A stretch of DNA of 64,000 bases from Pseudomonas sp. SDI (GCF_003105155.1 NZ_QETK01000014.1:1-64000); one strand, 5' to 3'; shown: positions 26,493 through 36,794, numbered from the stretch's first letter. A program made the numbers and translations. The notes: generated by a model from the letters alone, not told the origin.

Positions 26493-27602
26493 ATGCCCGA
26501 CCTGCGCACCGCCCAGCCTGAACTGCCCGCCCTGCTCGACGAAATCCAGCAACACTTCGACCAGCGCATCGTGCCGCTCTGGCAAGGCCCGGGCTGGAAT
26601 GCCGAGATGGCCCTGCCCTTCGAAGCCCTCGACCCGCAGCACCAGCCGCTGCCGGCGCAACGCTACCGAGCCATGGCCTGCGCGCGTCAGTTGTACCTGT
26701 TCAGCAGCCGCTTCGAGCAGCCCGGCGCCAGCGACCGCGCCGCTGCGCTGTTCCGTTCGCTGCAACGGCACTTCCACGACGCCGAACACGGCGGCTGGTT
26801 CTACAGCATTGACGCCCAGGGCAAACCGCTGGACCGGCGCAAGGACCTCTACACCCACGCCTTCATCGTGTTCGCCTGCGCCCATTACTGGAGCAAGGTC
26901 AAAGAGCCGCTGGTGGAGTCGACCCTCAACGCCGCACTGACGGTGATCGCCGAACAGTTTTCCACAGGCGACGGCCTGTACGAGGCCAGCCTCGGCGAAG
27001 ACTGGTCGGACCTCAACAGCGGGCCGCTGCAAAACCCGCTGATGCACCTGGCCGAGGCGTTCCTGGCCACGGTGTCCGTGCGCGAAGACGCCCAGGCGCA
27101 CGCCGCACTGCTGGCACTGACCGAGGCCATGCAGGCGCAGTTCGTCGAACCGCAGCACGGAGTGATGCTGGAGAAGCCGCGCGGGGCTGTGGATAACTGG
27201 TTCGAGCCGGGTCACCAATTCGAATGGTTCTACCTGCTGGAGTCCTCGCCGTTACTGCGCGGGGGCGAGCTGCATGGCTCGCTGCAGCGCGCGTTCGGCT
27301 ATGCCGAGCAGTGCGGAGTGAAGGATGGCGCGGTGCTGGCGATGCTCAGTGCCGAAGGCGAGGTGCGCGATGCCACCCAGCGGATCTGGGCCCAGGCCGA
27401 GTACCTGCGGGCGCTGGCCTTGCGGCCGGGGGCGGCCGACAAGGTGCTGGCGCAGTTGCGCACGCTACAGGCGCGCTTCCTGCCGGAGGCCGGCTGGTAT
27501 GAGTGCCGCGACGCGGCTGGCCAGGTGAGCCGCAGCGACATGCCGTCGACGACGCCTTACCATCTGGCGACCTGCCTGCAAGGGTTGCAGCGGCTGCTCT
27601 GA
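26493..27602 (+). CDS. AGE-family epimerase/isomerase
   Basis: A 369-residue (alpha/alpha)6-barrel enzyme of the N-acylglucosamine 2-epimerase superfamily. Motifs include RYRAMACARQLYLFS, the HAFIVFACAHYW segment and GHQFEWFYLL with the conserved His. Pseudomonas relatives act on free sugars such as mannose (mannose isomerase), but the substrate cannot be assigned from sequence. I chose ATG 26493 (MPDLRTAQPELP); a TTG at 26457 is less likely. It stands alone, followed by a REP pair. Confidence 0.82.
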   Translation: MPDLRTAQPELPALLDEIQQHFDQRIVPLWQGPGWNAEMALPFEALDPQHQPLPAQRYRAMACARQLYLFSSRFEQPGASDRAAALFRSLQRHFHDAEHGGWFYSIDAQGKPLDRRKDLYTHAFIVFACAHYWSKVKEPLVESTLNAALTVIAEQFSTGDGLYEASLGEDWSDLNSGPLQNPLMHLAEAFLATVSVREDAQAHAALLALTEAMQAQFVEPQHGVMLEKPRGAVDNWFEPGHQFEWFYLLESSPLLRGGELHGSLQRAFGYAEQCGVKDGAVLAMLSAEGEVRDATQRIWAQAEYLRALALRPGAADKVLAQLRTLQARFLPEAGWYECRDAAGQVSRSDMPSTTPYHLATCLQGLQRLL

Positions 27603-27604
27603 CG

Positions 27605-27668
27605 CTATCGCCGGCAACGCCGGCTCCCACACGACCCTCTGTAGGAGCTGGCCTTGCCTGCGATAGGG
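27605..27668. repeat. REP element pair
   Basis: Two units of opposite orientation: tatcgccggcaacgccggct (about 27606-27625) and the inverted ggagctggccttgcctgcga (about 27644-27663). Located between the convergent AGE epimerase and SDR genes. Confidence 0.6.
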
Positions 27669-27671
27669 CCC

Positions 27672-28439
27672 TCAAGCCTTGCCGGATCGGTCAATCGAAA
27701 ACCCGGCCCAGGCCTGACTCACCGGCATCAGCTCCAGGCTGTTGATATTGATATGCGCCGGCTGATTCATGATCCAGAAGATCGTCTCGGCAATATCCTC
27801 CGGCTGGATCGGCTCCGCCCCGGCATAGGTGGCGTCATACCGCGCCTGGTCACCGCCGAAGCGCACCAGCGAGAACTCGCTCTCGCACAGCCCCGGCTCG
27901 ATGTTGCTCACCCGCACCCCGGTGCCTTGCAAGTCGCAACGCAGGCTCAGCGAGAACTGCCCGACAAACGCCTTGGTGCCGCCGTACACATGGCTGCCCG
28001 GGTACGGATAATTACCCGCCACCGAACCGACGTTGAGAATCGTCGCCCCACGCCCATGGGCGATCAACCGCGGCAGCAACAAGCGGGTGCTGAACATCAG
28101 GCCCTTGATGTTGGTGTCGACCATGGTTTCCCAGTCATCCAGGTCGCATGTGGGTGCCGGGTCCGCGCCCAGCGCCAGCCCGGCGTTGTTGATCAGCCCA
28201 CGCAGCTTGGCGAATGTCGGCGGCAGCTGTTCAATCGCCGCTTCCATCGCTTTGCGGTCGCGCACATCCAGCACCAGGCCGTGCACGTCGGTGTGCTGGG
28301 AAAGCTCGGCGCACAGCGCATCCAGGCGCTCCTGACGGCGGCCGGTAAGCACCAGCGACCAGCCTGCCGCGGCAAAACGACGGGCGCAGGCCTCGCCAAA
28401 ACCGGACGTGGCGCCAGTGATGAATACGGTGGAAGTCAT
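27672..28439 (-). CDS. SDR-family oxidoreductase (YdfG-like)
   Basis: A 255-residue short-chain dehydrogenase. Cofactor motif TGATSGFG is at 8-15, NNAG at 84-87, and the catalytic Ser139, Tyr152 and Lys156 (in VYGGTK) are intact. The RR pair in TGRRQ (about 42-46) favours NADP. It resembles YdfG, which acts on 3-hydroxy acids and serine. The start is ATG 28439 (MTSTVFITG), not the longer upstream frame. It stands alone. Confidence 0.87.
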   Translation of the reverse strand: MTSTVFITGATSGFGEACARRFAAAGWSLVLTGRRQERLDALCAELSQHTDVHGLVLDVRDRKAMEAAIEQLPPTFAKLRGLINNAGLALGADPAPTCDLDDWETMVDTNIKGLMFSTRLLLPRLIAHGRGATILNVGSVAGNYPYPGSHVYGGTKAFVGQFSLSLRCDLQGTGVRVSNIEPGLCESEFSLVRFGGDQARYDATYAGAEPIQPEDIAETIFWIMNQPAHININSLELMPVSQAWAGFSIDRSGKA

Positions 28440-29076
28440 GTGATTCTCCTTGGAGTCAGGCCTGCAAGCTTGCCCCGCCAGCCCACCGCACAGCAAGTCG
28501 CTTGTGTCGCTGTACAAAAAACGATCAACCCCGGCAAAGCCCCGTGGCCGCTGGGCTGGCGCAGCCTATGCGCATGTTATCCACAAGCCCTTCCACACAG
28601 ATTGGGGGCAACTGCGCGCGCGCCAGGGCGCGGTTTTCCACAGCCTGCGGGGTGTACGCAAAAGTATTTTCCTTGACGCCCGCTGCCGGCGTTGAACCAC
28701 CCGTTCGCATACGCCACACGGGGATAACTCGCGATGATGGCGCCGGGCCTGTAATTCCGCTGCCCACGGCGGTCTTTCCAAGGCTTGCCCACAGAGTTAT
28801 CCACAGGCTGATAGACGGCTTTGAGGGTGTTTTCGGCTCGCTATAAAAACCTTGACAATCACGCCTTCGGCCCACCGCTCGAGCACTGGTCAAAAAACGA
28901 TCACAAGGCTGTAACCCTTATAAACCGTGGCCTGCGGACAGGTACTACCAAGTTACCCACAGTCGCTTCCACACGAACCGTGGACAACTCCAAGCGCCGC
29001 TAAAACAACTGCTTGCAGCGACTTTCTGTCGCGTTACACGCAGCATCGCGAATAACTTGTCCACAAAACCGCGAAC
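28440..29076. other. Gene-free region with DnaA-box-like sites and direct repeats
   Basis: About 640 bases without a convincing gene. It contains TTATCCACA at 28577-28585 and 28797-28805, TTTTCCACA at 28634-28642, and the near matches TTACCCACA (28953-28961) and TTGTCCACA (29057-29065), all on the plus strand. CAAAAAACGATCA occurs twice (28515-28527 and 28881-28893). This resembles a DnaA-binding cluster, but no replication gene is near. The role is unknown. Confidence 0.5.
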
Positions 29077-29077
29077 G

Positions 29078-29106
29078 AAAAAAAGCCCCGCTTGGCGGGG
29101 CTTTTC
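29078..29106 (-). terminator. Rho-independent terminator of the liv operon
   Basis: aaaagccccgc (29081-29091) pairs with gcggggctttt (29095-29105). On the minus strand the stem ends in a T-run just after livF, so it is the terminator of livHMGF. Confidence 0.85.
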
Positions 29107-29118
29107 CTGAACATGCGG

Positions 29119-29831
<713 letters not shown>

Positions 29832-29835
<4 letters not shown>

Positions 29836-30707
29836 ACCAGTTCCTCTTCGTCGGCACCCAGGTAGGCGGCAATCACCGTCGGGTTGTGACGGATCTCCTG
29901 CGGCGCGCCTTCGGCGATCACGTTGCCGTGGTCCAGCACCACGATATGGTCGGAAATGCTCATTACCATGCCCATGTCATGTTCGATCAGGACGACCGTA
30001 AGGTCGTGCTCGTCGCGCAATACCCGGATCATCTTGCTCAGCGCTTCGGTTTCCTGCGGGTTGAGGCCCGCCGCCGGTTCGTCGAGGCAGATCACCTGCG
30101 GGCGCGTGCACATCGCCCGGGCGATCTCCAGCCGCCGCTGCTGGCCGTAGGACAGTTCCCCGGCCAGGCGGTTGGCGCAGTCGACCAGGTCGACCACCTC
30201 CAGCCAGTAGAACGCATGGTCGAGCGCATCGCTCTCGGCCTTGCGGTAGGCCTTGGTGTTGAGCACCCCGGCCAGCAGGCTGCGGTTGACCCACATGTGC
30301 TGGGCCACCAGCAGGTTTTCCACCACGGACATTTCCTTGAACAGGCGAATGTTCTGGAAGGTCCGCGCCAGCCCGGCGCGGTTGACCAGGTGGGTACCGC
30401 CGAACATCTTGTAATACAGCCGGCTGCCGAAACGCTTGGGCGAGACGAAGTCGGCCGCCTGGAAGCGTTCGCCGAGCAGTTGGATCACATTGGTGCGGGT
30501 GCCGCGCAGGTTCAGCTCGATCTTGCCGCCGCTGGCCTTGTAGAACCCGGTGAGGCAGTTGAACACGGTGGTCTTGCCGGCGCCGTTGGGGCCGATCAGG
30601 GCGAAGATGGCATTGCGCTTGACCTTCAGGCTCACGTCGCTGAGGGCCTTGATCCCGCCGAAATGCATCATCAGGTTGTCGACCGAGAGAATAACGTCGT
30701 CGCTCAT
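29832..30707 (-). CDS. livG: Branched-chain amino-acid ABC transporter ATP-binding protein LivG
   Basis: A 291-residue ABC ATPase. Walker A GPNGAGKTT is at 39-47, the signature LSYGQQRRLEIARAM and Walker B ICLDEPAAGL follow. The long insert (about 60-140) is typical of LivG/BraF. It overlaps livF and livM by four bases each, so the genes are translationally coupled. Confidence 0.94.
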
Positions 30708-31987
30708 GGCGCCACTCCTTTACGCGGGGTCACACCGGTGCGGCTGATGCGGATCAGCCCACGCGGTCGCCAGATCATCATCAGCACCATCAACACGCCG
30801 AACAGCAGCACGCGGTACTCGGAGAAGCTGCGCAGCAGCTCAGGGGCCACGGTGAGCACAAAGGCGGCAATCACTACGCCGACCGTCGAACCCATGCCGC
30901 CGAGCACGACGATGGCGAGGATCAGCGCCGACTCGAAGAAGGTGAACGAGGACGGGTTGACGAAGCCCTGGTAGCTGGCGAAAAACACCCCGGCCAGGCC
31001 GGCGGTTGAAGCCCCCAGGGTAAACGCCGAGAGCTTGACCAGCACGTGGTTCAGGCCCATCGAGCGGCAGGCGATCTCGTCTTCGCGCAACGCTTCCCAG
31101 GCGCGCCCGACCGGCATGCGGGTCAGCCGGTGCTTGATGTACAGCACCGCCAGCACCACCAGGAACAGCACGATGTAGATGAACAGGAATTTCAGGTTGG
31201 GGTTGTAGTCGATGCCGAAGAACTCATGGAACGGCACCCCGCCGTCCTTGGCCCGGCGGCCGAACTCCAGGCCCATGAACGTCGGCGACGGCACCGGCAT
31301 GCCGTTCGGCCCACCGGTGAACGACAGCCAGTTGTTCAGTACCAGGCGGATGATTTCGCCAAAGCCCAGGGTGACGATAGCCAGGTAGTCGCCGTGCATC
31401 CGCAACACCGGAAAGCCCAATATGCACCCGGCTAGCGCAGCGGCGATGGCGGCCAGTGGCAGCACCGTCCAGAAGCCCAAACCGAGGTATTGGTAGCCAA
31501 GCGCCAGGCCATAGGCACCGATGGCGTAGAACGCCACGTAGCCCAGGTCGAGCAGGCCGGCCAGGCCGACCACGATGTTCAGGCCCAGGCCCAGCAGCAC
31601 GTAGATCAGGCCGAGGATGACCACGGTCAGCAGGTACTTGTTGGCAAAGATCGGGAAGATGATGGCGATCACGATCAGCGCCGGAATGATCCAGCGCAGC
31701 CGCGACTTGTAGTCCGGCGCCAGCACGTGCACCCCGGAACCGCCGCCCTCGAAGCCCTGCAGGATGGCCTGGCCCTTGGGGGTCTGCATGAACAGGCTGA
31801 GCAGGAAGCGCCCGGCCATCACCACCGCCACCAGCATGGCCACACGTTTGGGTTCGAGGTTGAAACTGTAGCCGTCGAGCACCACGCCGACGATCGGGCC
31901 AAAGACGATCAGGGAAAGCAGCCCGGCGAGGATCGTGTCGATCAGGCTGCGCTTGATATCGAATCGGGTTGTTTTGGCAGCAGACAT
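30704..31987 (-). CDS. livM: Branched-chain amino-acid ABC transporter permease LivM
   Basis: A 427-residue permease of the LivM/BraE type. It has a longer N-terminal region with several hydrophobic helices, then the conserved part with YVLLGLGLNIVVGLAGLLDL (about residue 140) and GRAWEALREDEIACRSMGLN near 300, which is the coupling loop for the ATPase. It forms the channel with LivH. It overlaps livG by four bases and lies two bases after livH. Confidence 0.93.
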   Translation of the reverse strand: MSAAKTTRFDIKRSLIDTILAGLLSLIVFGPIVGVVLDGYSFNLEPKRVAMLVAVVMAGRFLLSLFMQTPKGQAILQGFEGGGSGVHVLAPDYKSRLRWIIPALIVIAIIFPIFANKYLLTVVILGLIYVLLGLGLNIVVGLAGLLDLGYVAFYAIGAYGLALGYQYLGLGFWTVLPLAAIAAALAGCILGFPVLRMHGDYLAIVTLGFGEIIRLVLNNWLSFTGGPNGMPVPSPTFMGLEFGRRAKDGGVPFHEFFGIDYNPNLKFLFIYIVLFLVVLAVLYIKHRLTRMPVGRAWEALREDEIACRSMGLNHVLVKLSAFTLGASTAGLAGVFFASYQGFVNPSSFTFFESALILAIVVLGGMGSTVGVVIAAFVLTVAPELLRSFSEYRVLLFGVLMVLMMIWRPRGLIRISRTGVTPRKGVAP

Positions 31988-31989
31988 AC

Positions 31990-32904
31990 TTACACCTTCG
32001 CCACGAGTGGGCGACCCAGCAGGCCTTGAGGACGGAAGATCAGAATCAGCACCAGCAGCGAGAAGCTGAACACGTCTTTATAGTCGGAGTTGATCAGCCC
32101 GGAGAACAGCGACTCGGAGATGCCGAGTATGATCCCGCCGAGCATGGCGCCCGGTAACGAACCGATGCCACCGAGTACCGCCGCGGTGAAGGCCTTGATG
32201 CCAATGATGAAGCCGGCATAGAAGTCGAAGGTGCCGTAGTTCATGGTGATCAGCACGCCGGCCAGGGCCGCCATGACGGCACCGATGACGAATACGTAGG
32301 AGATCACCCGGTCGGTATTGATGCCGAGGATCGAAGCCATCTTGCGATCCTGCTGGGTAGCGCGGCACATGCGGCCGAGCTTGGTGAACTTGATGATGTA
32401 GGTGAGCAGGCCCATGCCGACGAACGCCGCCACCAGGATGAAGATCTTGGTGTAGGTGAGCTGTACGAAGCCGGTGCCGATGTCCAGGCGCCAGGCGCCT
32501 TCGAGCAGGGTCGGAACCCCTTGCTGGCGTGCGCCCTGGCTGATCTGCGCATAGTTCTGCAGGATCAGCGAGATGCCGATGGCACTGATCAGCGGTGCCA
32601 GCCGGGTGGAGTTACGCAAGGGTTTGTAGGCGATACGCTCGATGGTCCAGCCGTACACGCCGGTGACCACGATGGTGAAGATCAGGGTGCCGAGAATCAG
32701 CAGCGGGAAGGATTCGAGCCCGAAATACGACAGCAATGCCAGGCTGATTGCCGCGAGATACGCGGAAATCATATACACCTCGCCGTGCGCGAAGTTGATC
32801 ATGCCGATGATGCCATAGACCATTGTGTAGCCGATGGCGATCAGACCATAGACCGACCCCAGGGTCAGACCATTGATCAGTTGCTGCAGGAAAATACCAT
32901 CCAT
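31990..32904 (-). CDS. livH: Branched-chain amino-acid ABC transporter permease LivH
   Basis: A 304-residue permease with about eight membrane helices. The LivH motif YTMVYGIIGMINFAHGEVYM is near residue 27, and CRATQQDRKMASILGINTDR near 190 is the coupling loop. It pairs with LivM. It lies downstream of livK, across a hairpin, and starts the livHMGF gene block. Confidence 0.94.
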   Translation of the reverse strand: MDGIFLQQLINGLTLGSVYGLIAIGYTMVYGIIGMINFAHGEVYMISAYLAAISLALLSYFGLESFPLLILGTLIFTIVVTGVYGWTIERIAYKPLRNSTRLAPLISAIGISLILQNYAQISQGARQQGVPTLLEGAWRLDIGTGFVQLTYTKIFILVAAFVGMGLLTYIIKFTKLGRMCRATQQDRKMASILGINTDRVISYVFVIGAVMAALAGVLITMNYGTFDFYAGFIIGIKAFTAAVLGGIGSLPGAMLGGIILGISESLFSGLINSDYKDVFSFSLLVLILIFRPQGLLGRPLVAKV

Positions 32905-33025
32905 AACGCAATCTCACGAGTTGAGATTGCACAAGCGCCGACTACGGTGAGCCACGGATGAAGCGGCCCTCGCAGCGCAGGGTTGTGCAGATCTACGAGA
33001 AAAGACAGGTACGGCGCAAAACCGG

Positions 33026-33061
33026 GTAGCGACCCAGGCCACGCGGGCCCGGGTCGGTTAC
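33026..33061 (-). promoter_or_regulatory. Hairpin between livK and livH (possible attenuator)
   Basis: An imperfect hairpin is formed by gtagcgacccaggcc (33026-33040) and ggcccgggtcggttac (about 33046-33061). It lies between the livK stop and the livH start on the minus strand with only a weak T-run. It could cause partial termination or stabilise livK mRNA, so that more binding protein than permease is made. Confidence 0.45.
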
Positions 33062-33066
33062 CGTTG

Positions 33067-34203
33067 TTATTTTTGTTTTTCCAGTTGGTGGTACTTGCCG
33101 TCCTTGTCCCACTGGTAGACCACGTAGTCGGAGACTTTCAGGTCGCCCTTGGCGTCCCAGGCCTTCTCGCCCATCACGGTTTTCACCGGGTTGGCCTTGA
33201 GCCACTTGGCCGCGTCTTCGCCTTTGTTCGACTTGGCGCCATTGAAACCGGCGGCCAGTGCCTGCACCGAGGCGTAGGCGTACAGGGTGTAGCCTTCAGG
33301 CTCGGTGCCGGCCTTGCGGAAGGCATCCACCACCGCCTTGCTGTCGGGCAGCAGGCGTGGGTCGGCGCCGAAGGTCATGTACACGCCGTCGACGTATTGC
33401 GCGCCACCGGCGGTGGTGACCAGTTCGTCGGTGACCACACCGTCGTCGGACATGAACTTCACGTCCTTCAGGCCCTGCTCGCGCAGCTGGCGAACCAGCG
33501 GGCCGGCTTCCGGGTGCAAGCCGCCGAAGTAGACGACGTCGGCACCGGCGGCGCGAATCTTGGTGACCACGGCGCTGAAGTCTTTCTCGCCACGGGTCAG
33601 CCCTTCGTACAGCACCGGGGTCACGCCGCGCTTGGCCAACTGCGCCTTGGTGGCATCGGCCAGGCCCTGACCGTAGGTGTCCTTGTCGTGCAGCACGACG
33701 ACTTTCTTGCCCTTGAGCACGTCGACGATGTAGTCGCCGGCCACGATGCCCTGCTGGTCGTCACGCCCGCACATGCGGAACATCGCGCCCAGGCCACGCT
33801 CGGTCACCTGTGGGTTGGTGGAGCCAGGGGTGATGGCGATGATCCCCGCTTCGTCGTACACCTCCGAGGCGGGAATGGTCGAGGACGAGCAGAAATGCCC
33901 GACCACGCCGGCCACCTTGTCCTGATCGGCCAGGCGGTTGGCCACGGCCACAGCCTGCTTCGGCTCACAGGCGTCGTCGCCCTTGACCAGGACGATCTTC
34001 TCGCCGTTTACCCCGCCGGCAGCGTTGATCGCATCGGCCGCTGCCTGCGCACCTTTCATGTATTGCTCGCCAAACGCTGCGTTGGCCCCCGTCATAGGCC
34101 CTGCTACACCGATCTTGACGTCGGCCTGAACATACGAAGAAACGCCCAGCGCCGTTGCTACGGCCAGGGCCAGGAAGCCTTTCTTGTAAAACGTCTGCGA
34201 CAT
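33067..34203 (-). CDS. livK: Branched-chain amino-acid ABC transporter substrate-binding protein
   Basis: A 378-residue periplasmic binding protein. The signal peptide (1-27, ending SSYVQA/DV) precedes a typical Leu/Ile/Val-binding fold (KIGVAGPMTGANAAFGEQY, then GVVGHFCSSSTIPAS and a Cys pair in the N-lobe). It is the Leu/Ile/Val receptor (BraC type). The chosen ATG gives the signal peptide; the longer upstream frame does not. A sigma54-type promoter lies about 60 bases upstream. Confidence 0.94.
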   Translation of the reverse strand: MSQTFYKKGFLALAVATALGVSSYVQADVKIGVAGPMTGANAAFGEQYMKGAQAAADAINAAGGVNGEKIVLVKGDDACEPKQAVAVANRLADQDKVAGVVGHFCSSSTIPASEVYDEAGIIAITPGSTNPQVTERGLGAMFRMCGRDDQQGIVAGDYIVDVLKGKKVVVLHDKDTYGQGLADATKAQLAKRGVTPVLYEGLTRGEKDFSAVVTKIRAAGADVVYFGGLHPEAGPLVRQLREQGLKDVKFMSDDGVVTDELVTTAGGAQYVDGVYMTFGADPRLLPDSKAVVDAFRKAGTEPEGYTLYAYASVQALAAGFNGAKSNKGEDAAKWLKANPVKTVMGEKAWDAKGDLKVSDYVVYQWDKDGKYHQLEKQK

Positions 34204-34261
34204 GAGGTGGTGCTCCTGATAATTTTTTTGGTTGGCACTACAACGATCAGCAATTGCAATG

Positions 34262-34277
34262 AGCAAGGGCCGTGCCA
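34262..34277 (-). promoter_or_regulatory. Sigma54 (-24/-12) promoter for livK
   Basis: On the minus strand TGGCACGGCCCTTGCT matches the RpoN consensus TGGCACG-N4-TTGCT, with GG and GC separated by exactly 10 bases. It lies about 60 bases before the livK ATG. Confidence 0.8.
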
Positions 34278-34475
34278 GTAGATTTTTGTTCTGGAAAAAT
34301 GCCCGCTCAGGATTGCCACCCGCGTCTGCCGAGCCAATTTCATTGGCCGTGCAACCGTCTGCCCCACGGTAAGCGCCACCGTCGATAGGAAAAAAGCGCA
34401 ACCACCCCGTGCCATCATTGCAACCCTGCCGAGTGTTTACGTGCAACCAGCCTGTAACAGGATGCGTAACCGAAC

Positions 34476-34492
34476 TGCACATCCTTGGTGCG
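34476..34492. promoter_or_regulatory. NtrC-like binding site upstream of livK
   Basis: TGCACATCCTTGGTGCG has TGCAC and GGTGC half-sites at the spacing of the 17-base NtrC consensus. It is about 200 bases upstream of the livK -24/-12 promoter, a normal enhancer distance. Confidence 0.6.
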
Positions 34493-34661
34493 CGACTGCT
34501 ACAGCGGGCACCATTTGAGGCTAGCCGCTGGAACGACAAACCGCCGCTACCCATAGCCTGCTACCGATTTACCCCATTACCGACGGCAATAGCGCGGCAA
34601 ACACTGGCACAATGAGCACCATTGGCGGCCTTGATGGCACGCGCCACCTCTGGAGCCTCTT

Positions 34662-35876
34662 ATGAGCGAAAGCGCATTCGCCGAGCGCAGCGTGCAAAGC
34701 ATCCTCGACACCGACTTCTACAAGCTGACGATGATGCAGGCGGTACTGCACAACTACCCCAACGTCGACGTCGAATGGGAGTTCCGCTGCCGCAACGGTG
34801 AAGACCTGCGGCCATACCTGGCGCAGATCCGCAGCGAGATCGAGCGCCTGGCCGAACTGAGCATCAGCGCCGAGCAGTTGGGTTTCCTTGAGCAGATCAG
34901 CTTCATGAAGCCAGATTTCCTGCGCTTTCTCGGTCTGTTTCGCTTCAACCTGCGCTACCTGCACCTGGGCATCGAGCACGACGAACTGGTGCTGCGCCTG
35001 CACGGCCCGTGGCTACACGTGATCCTCTTCGAAGTGCCGCTGCTGGCGATCATCAGCGAAGTGCGCAACCGCAACCGTTATCCACAGGTGCGCCTGGACC
35101 AGGCCAGCGAGCAGCTGTACCGCAAGTTCGACTGGCTGCGGGCGAACGCCAGCAGCGAGGAACTGCGCGAATTGCAGGTCGCCGATTTCGGCACCCGCCG
35201 GCGGTTTTCCTACGCCGTGCAGGAACAGGTGGTGCAGCTGCTCAAGGCCGACTTCCCGGCGCGCTTCGTCGGCACCAGCAACGTGCACCTGGCACGCACA
35301 CTGGACATCAAGCCGCTCGGCACCATGGCCCATGAATGGATCATGGCCCACCAGCAACTCGGCCCGCGGCTGATCGACAGCCAGATCGCCGCGCTCGATT
35401 GCTGGGTCCGCGAATACCGGGGCCTGCTCGGTATCGCACTGACCGACTGCATCACCATGGATGCCTTCCTCGGCGATTTCGACCTGTACTTCGCCAAGCT
35501 GTTCGACGGCCTGCGCCATGACTCCGGCGACCCGGTGGTCTGGGCCGAAAAAGCCATCGCGCATTACCGCAGCCTGGGCATCGACCCAATGACCAAGACC
35601 CTGGTGTTCTCCGACGGCCTGAACCTGGCGCGCACGCTGGAGATCTTCCGGGCGCTGCGCGGGCGGATCAATGTCAGCTTCGGCATCGGCACCAACCTGA
35701 CCTGCGACATTCCCGGCGTGGCGCCGATGAGCATCGTGCTTAAAATGACCGACTGTAACGGCCAGCCCGTGGCGAAGATTTCCGACGAGGCGGCCAAGAC
35801 CCAATGCCGCGATCCGAACTTTGTCGCCTACTTGCGCCACGTATTCAAAGTTCCCCCGACCGATTCCAAGGAGTAG
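34662..35876 (+). CDS. pncB: Nicotinate phosphoribosyltransferase
   Basis: A 404-residue enzyme that makes nicotinate mononucleotide from nicotinate and PRPP (NAD salvage). It has the PncB N-terminus [15 protein letters not shown] (about 15-30) and the phosphate-site region IGTNLTCD near residue 342. The nearby nadE completes the salvage route. It is six bases before nadE, so they form an operon. The ATG follows a good ribosome-binding site (tggagcc). Confidence 0.94.
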   Translation: MSESAFAERSVQSILDTDFYKLTMMQAVLHNYPNVDVEWEFRCRNGEDLRPYLAQIRSEIERLAELSISAEQLGFLEQISFMKPDFLRFLGLFRFNLRYLHLGIEHDELVLRLHGPWLHVILFEVPLLAIISEVRNRNRYPQVRLDQASEQLYRKFDWLRANASSEELRELQVADFGTRRRFSYAVQEQVVQLLKADFPARFVGTSNVHLARTLDIKPLGTMAHEWIMAHQQLGPRLIDSQIAALDCWVREYRGLLGIALTDCITMDAFLGDFDLYFAKLFDGLRHDSGDPVVWAEKAIAHYRSLGIDPMTKTLVFSDGLNLARTLEIFRALRGRINVSFGIGTNLTCDIPGVAPMSIVLKMTDCNGQPVAKISDEAAKTQCRDPNFVAYLRHVFKVPPTDSKE

Positions 35877-35882
35877 CCCAGC

Positions 35883-36710
35883 ATGCAAGCCGTTCAGCAA
35901 GAGATTGCCCAAGCGCTCAAGGTGCAGCCGCCGTTCGCCGACGCCGCCGCCCGGCAGGCCGAAGTGGCCCGGCGCGTGACCTTTATCAAGCAGTGCCTGC
36001 ACAACGCCCAGCTCAAGGTGCTGGTGCTCGGCATCAGTGGCGGGGTCGATTCGCTGACCGCCGCGCTGCTGGCCCAGCGTGCGGTCAACGAGCTGCGCAG
36101 CGAGACCGGCGACGCCGCCTACCGCTTCATCGCGGTGCGCCTGCCGTACCAGGTGCAGCACGATGAGCATGACGCCCAGGCCTGCCTGGAGGTGATCAAG
36201 GCCGACGAGGTGCATACGGTCGACATCGCGCCGGCGGTGCGTGCCCTGGCCCTGGAAGTGAAGGCCCTGGAAGGCGGTGCGCCGAGCATGGTCGATTTCG
36301 TCGTGGGCAATACCAAGGCGCGCATGCGCATGGTGGCGCAGTACACCATCGCCGGTGCACGGCAGGGGCTGGTGATCGGAACCGATCACGCGGCCGAAGC
36401 GGTGATGGGCTTCTTTACCAAGTTCGGCGATGGCGCGTGCGACCTGGCGCCGCTGAGCGGGCTGGTGAAAAACCAGGTACGGGATATCGCGCGCAGCTTT
36501 GGCGCGCCGGAATCGCTGGTGGAGAAAGTGCCGACGGCGGATCTGGAAGACCTGGCGCCGGGCAAGCCGGACGAGGCCTCGCACGGGGTGACCTATGCGC
36601 AGATCGATGCCTTCCTGCATGGGCAGCCGGTGAGCGCGCAGGCGTTCGAGATTATCGCCAACACGTACCGCAAGACGCAGCACAAGCGTGAGCTGCCGCT
36701 CGCCCCTTAA
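35883..36710 (+). CDS. nadE: NH3-dependent NAD synthetase
   Basis: A 275-residue enzyme that amidates deamido-NAD with ammonia and ATP. The ATP pyrophosphatase P-loop SGGVDS is at 52-57, and [15 protein letters not shown] and GTDHAAEA are typical. The length matches the ammonia-dependent form; no glutaminase domain is present. It follows pncB by six bases and is followed by a long REP palindrome. Confidence 0.95.
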   Translation: MQAVQQEIAQALKVQPPFADAAARQAEVARRVTFIKQCLHNAQLKVLVLGISGGVDSLTAALLAQRAVNELRSETGDAAYRFIAVRLPYQVQHDEHDAQACLEVIKADEVHTVDIAPAVRALALEVKALEGGAPSMVDFVVGNTKARMRMVAQYTIAGARQGLVIGTDHAAEAVMGFFTKFGDGACDLAPLSGLVKNQVRDIARSFGAPESLVEKVPTADLEDLAPGKPDEASHGVTYAQIDAFLHGQPVSAQAFEIIANTYRKTQHKRELPLAP

Positions 36711-36714
36711 CAGC

Positions 36715-36781
36715 ATCGCGGGGCGAGCCCGCTCCCACAAAAGAGCGCAGTGCTCTTGTGGGAGCGGGCTCGCCCCGCGAT
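36715..36781. repeat. Long perfect REP-type inverted repeat
   Basis: The 26-base arms at 36715-36740 and 36756-36781 are perfectly complementary (outer part atcgcggggcgagcccgctc). It lies between the convergent nadE and azurin genes and may end both transcripts. Confidence 0.75.
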
Positions 36782-36794
36782 AAGGGTGGCGCGA

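Larger units (their letters stand above)
34204..34661. other. Divergent regulatory region between livK and pncB
   Basis: 458 bases without a gene. The left part has the livK -24/-12 promoter (34262-34277), and the middle has an NtrC-like box (34476-34492). The right part must hold the pncB promoter, which I cannot define clearly; its start follows ctctggagcctctt. Confidence 0.6.

Noticed and set aside
28440..29118. oriC
   Set aside because: DnaA-box-like sites are present but dnaA, dnaN, rpmH and an AT-rich unwinding element are not, so it is not called an origin.
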